Assembly: GCA_030045175.1 (NCBI GenBank)
Contig: JASIBM010000127.1
Coordinates: 1-7,622, forward strand
Origin: Streptosporangiaceae bacterium
GTDB lineage: Bacteria; Actinomycetota; Actinomycetes; Streptosporangiales; Streptosporangiaceae
Length of the DNA stretch: 7,622 nt
Direction: 5' to 3'
This document shows, piece by piece, positions 5,064 to 7,622 of this stretch. Numbering within the stretch: position 1 is the first letter of the stretch; every line of letters begins with the position of its first letter. The position numbers were made by a program, and so were the translations under genes. Under the pieces are notes generated by a model. The model ran no database searches and was not told the DNA's origin. It was given only the letters and a program-made list of their open reading frames with translations.

Positions 5064-6641
5064 TCAGAGCTGGACCAGCTCGGGCTCGGCGGTAGGCGCG
5101 TCGGCGGGCGAGTCCGGCCGGCCGCGCAGCGGAATCTCCTTGATCAGCCAGGCGAGGCCGAACACGATGGCCGTCGCGGGCGCCGCCCAGAGGAATACCG
5201 TGTCGATGCCGTGGCTGATGGCGAAGAAGATCGCGTCCCTGATCACGGGCGGCTCGTGCAGCACGGTCTGCGGGTTGAAGTTCACCCCGGTCGAGCCGAG
5301 CAAGTTCCCCGCCCCTGGCAGCCGCGAGTTCAACGAGCTGCGCAGCGCGCGGAAGAAGACCACACCGAAGATCGACACGCCGATCGAGCCGCCGATCTGC
5401 TGGAAGAAGGACCTGGAGCTGCTCGCCACGCCCATGTCCTTCGGGCCCACGCTGTTCTGCGCGATCAGCGTCGTGATCTGCATCAAGAAGCCCATGCCGA
5501 TGCCGAAGACCACGAAGAACGACATCGAGGTCCACCGTGACGTGCTCGCTCCGAGGGTGTGCAGGAGCAGTATGCCGACTGTCATGATCGCGCCGCCGAC
5601 GATCGGCAGTGCCTTGTACCTGCCAGTCCGCACCGTGACCTGGCCGGCGATCAGCGACGTCGTGGTCGCGCCGAGCATCATCGGGATCAGCAGCAGGCCG
5701 CTCACCGTCGGGGAGGCGTGCTGCACTGTCTGCTGGTAGAGCGGCAGGAACGTCATCGCGCCGAACATGGCCAGGCCGAGCAGGAAGCTCATGCCGCTCG
5801 CCAGCGTGAAGTTCAGGTTCTTGAACACGTGCAGCGGCAGGATCGGCTCGGCCGCCCTGGCCTCGATCCAGATGAACGCGGTGACGGCTATGACAGCGAG
5901 CGCGATCAGCGACATGATCGTCGCTGATCCCCACCCGTACTGCGTGCCGCCCCAGGTCGTGACCAGGACGATCGCGGTCGCGCCAATGGCGAGCACCGCG
6001 GCGCCCAGGTAGTCGATCTTGTGCGCTACCCGGTTCAGCGGTATGTGCAGCGTGCGCATCAGGTAGATGAGCGCGGCGCCACCCACCGGCATGTTGATGT
6101 AGAAGATCCAGCGCCAGGACAAGCTGTCGGTGATATAGCCGCCGACCAGCGGACCGGCGATCATCGCGATCATCATCGCGGCCATCATGTAGCCCATGTA
6201 CTGGCCGCGCTCGCGCGGCGATACCAGGTCTCCGATCGCGGCTATCACGCCGACCATCAGCCCGCCCGCGCCCAGCCCCTGGAGCGCGCGGAACGCGATG
6301 AGCTGGTCCATCGAGTGCGAATAGCCAGATAGCGCCGAGCCGATGAGGAAGATCACGATTGCCGTGATGAGCCAGCGCTTGCGGCCGTACAGGTCGCCAA
6401 GCTTGCCGTACAGCGGCGTGGTGATGGTCGAGGCGAGCACGTAAGCGGTGACGACCCAGGAAAGGTGGTTAAGCCCGCCGAGGTCACCGACGATGCGCGG
6501 CAACGCGGTAGAGACCACGAGCTGGTCCAGCATGGCCAGCATGAGCGCTAGCAGCAGTCCTGGCAGGACGATCAGCACCTCACGCCTGCGCCCGAAGGCT
6601 GGCGCAGCTCCCCGGCCAGCCGCCGTCTCGACCTCCGCCAT
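5064..6641 (-). CDS. DHA2-family MFS drug efflux transporter (14 helices)
   Basis: This 525-residue inner-membrane protein belongs to the proton-coupled drug:H+ antiporter-2 group (EmrB/QacA type). Landmarks are motif D1 LDQLVVSTALPRIVGDL (38-54), motif A GKLGDLYGRKR (79-89), motif B around RALQGLGAGG (118-127, R118) and motif C GPLVGGYI (163-170). The family block WRWIFYINMPVG (176-187) follows. I count 14 hydrophobic segments, with a longer external loop (about 434-480) before the last helix, as is usual for the family. The substrate cannot be deduced. The ATG at 6641 has GAGGGG upstream. It is divergent from the TetR gene, so repression by that regulator and induction by a pump substrate are likely. 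It ends in tandem stops (TGATAA). Confidence 0.93.
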   Translation of the reverse strand: MAEVETAAGRGAAPAFGRRREVLIVLPGLLLALMLAMLDQLVVSTALPRIVGDLGGLNHLSWVVTAYVLASTITTPLYGKLGDLYGRKRWLITAIVIFLIGSALSGYSHSMDQLIAFRALQGLGAGGLMVGVIAAIGDLVSPRERGQYMGYMMAAMMIAMIAGPLVGGYITDSLSWRWIFYINMPVGGAALIYLMRTLHIPLNRVAHKIDYLGAAVLAIGATAIVLVTTWGGTQYGWGSATIMSLIALAVIAVTAFIWIEARAAEPILPLHVFKNLNFTLASGMSFLLGLAMFGAMTFLPLYQQTVQHASPTVSGLLLIPMMLGATTTSLIAGQVTVRTGRYKALPIVGGAIMTVGILLLHTLGASTSRWTSMSFFVVFGIGMGFLMQITTLIAQNSVGPKDMGVASSSRSFFQQIGGSIGVSIFGVVFFRALRSSLNSRLPGAGNLLGSTGVNFNPQTVLHEPPVIRDAIFFAISHGIDTVFLWAAPATAIVFGLAWLIKEIPLRGRPDSPADAPTAEPELVQL

Positions 6642-6767
6642 GACGCCGCCCCTCGATCTCGCATTCCCGACATGCCGTGACTGACACGTCGTAGCCCAAC
6701 CTGCAGTCCGCTTTGCCAGGTCTGTTGCGGTATCCGCCCCGGGAGCGAACCCCAGAACCGCCGCAAT
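6642..6767 (-). other. Leader region of the MFS gene
   Basis: If the MFS promoter is the one proposed at 6803-6832, this sequence is most of an mRNA leader of about 155 nt. It holds the GAGGGG ribosome binding site next to the start codon. A weak, long-range pairing TTGCGG (6725-6730) with CCGCAA (6761-6766) and a small GCGG-TAT-CCGC hairpin (6727-6737) are also visible. Short open frames cross it on the minus strand, but none resembles a protein. Confidence 0.35.
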
Positions 6768-6836
6768 CTACTTGCCGACCGGCTAGCATCTAGACGAGTG
6801 CTAGCATATGATTGTAACTAACCGGTCGTCAAGTAG
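6768..6836. promoter_or_regulatory. Paired inverted 19-bp sites, likely TetR operators
   Basis: CTACTTGCCGACCGGCTAG (6768-6786, plus) and CTACTTGACGACCGGTTAG (6818-6836, read on the minus strand) agree at 17 of 19 positions, facing each other across 31 bp. Between them a second inverted pair, GCTAGCA (6782-6788) and TGCTAGC (6799-6805), is nested. The structure sits at the centre of the divergent MFS/TetR control region. The right copy overlaps the proposed MFS -35 box and the spacer of a proposed TetR promoter. TetR-family repressors commonly bind such sites in the gap to the adjacent pump gene; binding here is inferred. Confidence 0.65.
6803..6832 (-). promoter_or_regulatory. Candidate promoter of the MFS gene
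   Basis: On the minus strand TTGACG (6827-6832) and TATGCT (6803-6808) are separated by 18 bp. TTGACG matches the -35 consensus at five of six positions and TATGCT fits TAnnnT. The -35 box lies inside the right 19-bp inverted site, so a repressor bound there would block polymerase. Transcription would start near 6796. Confidence 0.55.
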
Positions 6837-6839
6837 GTT
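6812..6839 (+). promoter_or_regulatory. Candidate promoter of the TetR gene
   Basis: TTGTAA (6812-6817) and TAGGTT (6834-6839) are separated by 16 bp that coincide almost exactly with the right 19-bp site, an arrangement suited to autorepression. An alternative is TATGAT (6807-6812), a better -10 match (five of six) but without a recognisable -35. The sequence alone does not decide between them. Confidence 0.35.
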
Positions 6840-6857
6840 TATCTCAGGGTGGTGAAC

Positions 6858-7604
6858 ATGATGGACGACACCGCCGAAGTCAGCGTGACCGCAACGCCTG
6901 AGTACGGGCCCGAGCGGGGGGGCCTGGGGGGGTCGTCCCCCCGGGCCAATACCGAGCGGGGGGGCCTGGGGGGGTCGTCCCCCCCGGCAAACACCGAGCG
7001 GGAGGGCCTGGGCGGGTCGTCCCCCCGCGCCCACTCGGACGCTCGCTCTCGCGGCGACACCCGCGCCCGCATCCAGCAAGTCGCTGTCGAGTTGTTCACC
7101 GAGCACGGCTACGAGGGCACCTCGCTGCGCGAGATCGCCGAGCGACTCGACGTCACCAAGGCCGCGCTGTACTACCACTTCAAGTCTAAGGAAGACATCG
7201 TCAGGAGCCTGGTCGAGGACTACTTCGGGCAGATCGACGCGCTGATCGCCTGGGGCAAGGCGCAGCCGAGGACCGACGACGTCCGCCGCCAGATCTTGTG
7301 CCGTTACGTCGGCATCGTCGCGGAGGGCGATCGGGCGTTCCGGCTGCTGCACCAGAACCAGGCGGCGGTCAACACGATGGCCTCGGCTAAAAGCAGGGGT
7401 GAGCTGTTCAGGGAGCGGATGCACTCCCTGGTCGCGCTGCTGACCGAGCCCGACGCGCCCATGCCTGAGCGGGTGCGGGCGGCGATGACGCTCGGCGGCA
7501 TCAGCGTGGGCTGGATGTTCTTCGCCGACCAGACGACAGACCGCCGCGAGCTCAGCGACCTGGTCCGCTCACTTGCCTGCGACTTCGCTAAGGTCACCGG
7601 TTAG
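6858..7604 (+). CDS. TetR/AcrR-family regulator with repeat-bearing N-terminus
   Basis: This is a probable ligand-responsive repressor of the divergent MFS pump and of itself. From the ATG at 6858 it has 248 residues. The DNA-binding domain is canonical but starts only near residue 68: TRARIQQVAVELFTEHGYEGTSLREIAERLDVTKAALYYHFKSKEDIV, with the recognition helix around VTKAALYYHF (99-108). The C-terminal part (about 120-248) is the variable helical ligand/dimer domain. Residues 19-60 are three repeats of ERGGLGGSSPRANT type, which is unusual because TetR proteins normally begin 10-20 residues before the helix-turn-helix. No in-frame ATG or GTG lies between the repeats and the domain, so the repeats must be translated. 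AGGG lies 8 nt before the ATG; GTG at 6849 or 6852 and ATG at 6861 are alternatives. Confidence 0.9.
   Translation: MMDDTAEVSVTATPEYGPERGGLGGSSPRANTERGGLGGSSPPANTEREGLGGSSPRAHSDARSRGDTRARIQQVAVELFTEHGYEGTSLREIAERLDVTKAALYYHFKSKEDIVRSLVEDYFGQIDALIAWGKAQPRTDDVRRQILCRYVGIVAEGDRAFRLLHQNQAAVNTMASAKSRGELFRERMHSLVALLTEPDAPMPERVRAAMTLGGISVGWMFFADQTTDRRELSDLVRSLACDFAKVTG
6912..7037 (+). repeat. Three 42-bp in-frame tandem repeats with G/C tracts
   Basis: Units at 6912-6953, 6954-6995 and 6996-7037 are each 42 bp, or 14 codons, within the TetR gene. Units 1 and 2 each have two G7 runs separated by CCT, then TCGT, then six or seven C. This gives a perfect 6-7 bp G:C hairpin with a TCGT loop (6927-6942; 6968-6985). 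Unit 3 is diverged, its G-runs interrupted by A and C. The encoded repeats are ERGGLGGSSPRANT, ERGGLGGSSPPANT and EREGLGGSSPRAHS. The composition is far from that of the neighbouring coding sequence and suggests a repeat element expanded or inserted in frame. Confidence 0.9.
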
Positions 7605-7622
7605 CGGCTGCCCGGCTATCGG

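Noticed and set aside
5017..5934. Long minus-strand frame of 305 codons
   Set aside because: It is a frame-shifted shadow of the MFS gene. It is Arg/Asp/His-rich, with no hydrophobic pattern or motif, while the overlapping frame has all the MFS motifs.
6801..7424. Minus-strand frame of 207 codons with GGRPPQAPPLG-like repeats
   Set aside because: It is the antisense of the TetR gene; its Pro-rich repeats are the complement of the 42-bp units. The plus frame has a clear helix-turn-helix.

Overview
The window is high-GC DNA from an actinomycete. GC-rich third codon positions, GTG starts and above all a mycothiol S-conjugate amidase (Mca) support this, since mycothiol is confined to Actinobacteria. 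Nothing in the sequence fixes a genus. Most genes are chromosomal housekeeping genes. The less usual material lies between genes and at gene ends.

Layout from left to right. (1) Positions 1-139 hold about three copies of a 46-bp, internally palindromic tandem repeat, followed by about 140 bp with no gene. (2) A tight minus-strand translation/RNA cluster follows, read right to left: a DUF503 protein (1697-1996), rbfA (1253-1690) and truB (281-1249), with gaps of 6 and 3 bp. The usual neighbours infB (before DUF503), nrnA (between rbfA and truB) and ribF (after truB) are absent from the window. (3) A single-domain rhodanese (2158-2493, minus) lies upstream, separated by a 160-bp spacer with strong inverted repeats. 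(4) A decayed GNAT acetyltransferase remnant (2627-2833, plus) lies divergent from the rhodanese. (5) mca (3069-4106, minus) and a one-helix membrane protein (2785-3072, minus) are coupled by a 4-bp GTGA stop/start overlap. (6) A 413-bp interval separates mca from greA. It carries a doubtful minus-strand ORF and the likely greA promoter and leader. (7) greA (4520-5020, plus). (8) A divergent pair completes the window: a 14-helix DHA2-type MFS efflux pump (5064-6641, minus) and its presumed TetR-family repressor (6858-7604, plus). Between them is a pair of inverted 19-bp near-identical sites that look like operators.

How the genes fit together: DUF503/RbfA/TruB belong to ribosome and tRNA maturation, and GreA rescues backtracked RNA polymerase. 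Mca cleaves mycothiol conjugates of electrophiles to mercapturic acids that are then exported, so it belongs to detoxification. The MFS/TetR pair is a classic ligand-induced efflux module, but nothing in the sequence ties it to Mca beyond proximity.

I see no clear new multi-gene system. The most unusual features are: the TetR regulator, whose DNA-binding domain is preceded by three translated 42-bp repeats full of G7/C6-7 tracts; the paired 19-bp sites in the divergent promoter; the palindromic repeat array downstream of truB; and the frameshifted GNAT remnant.
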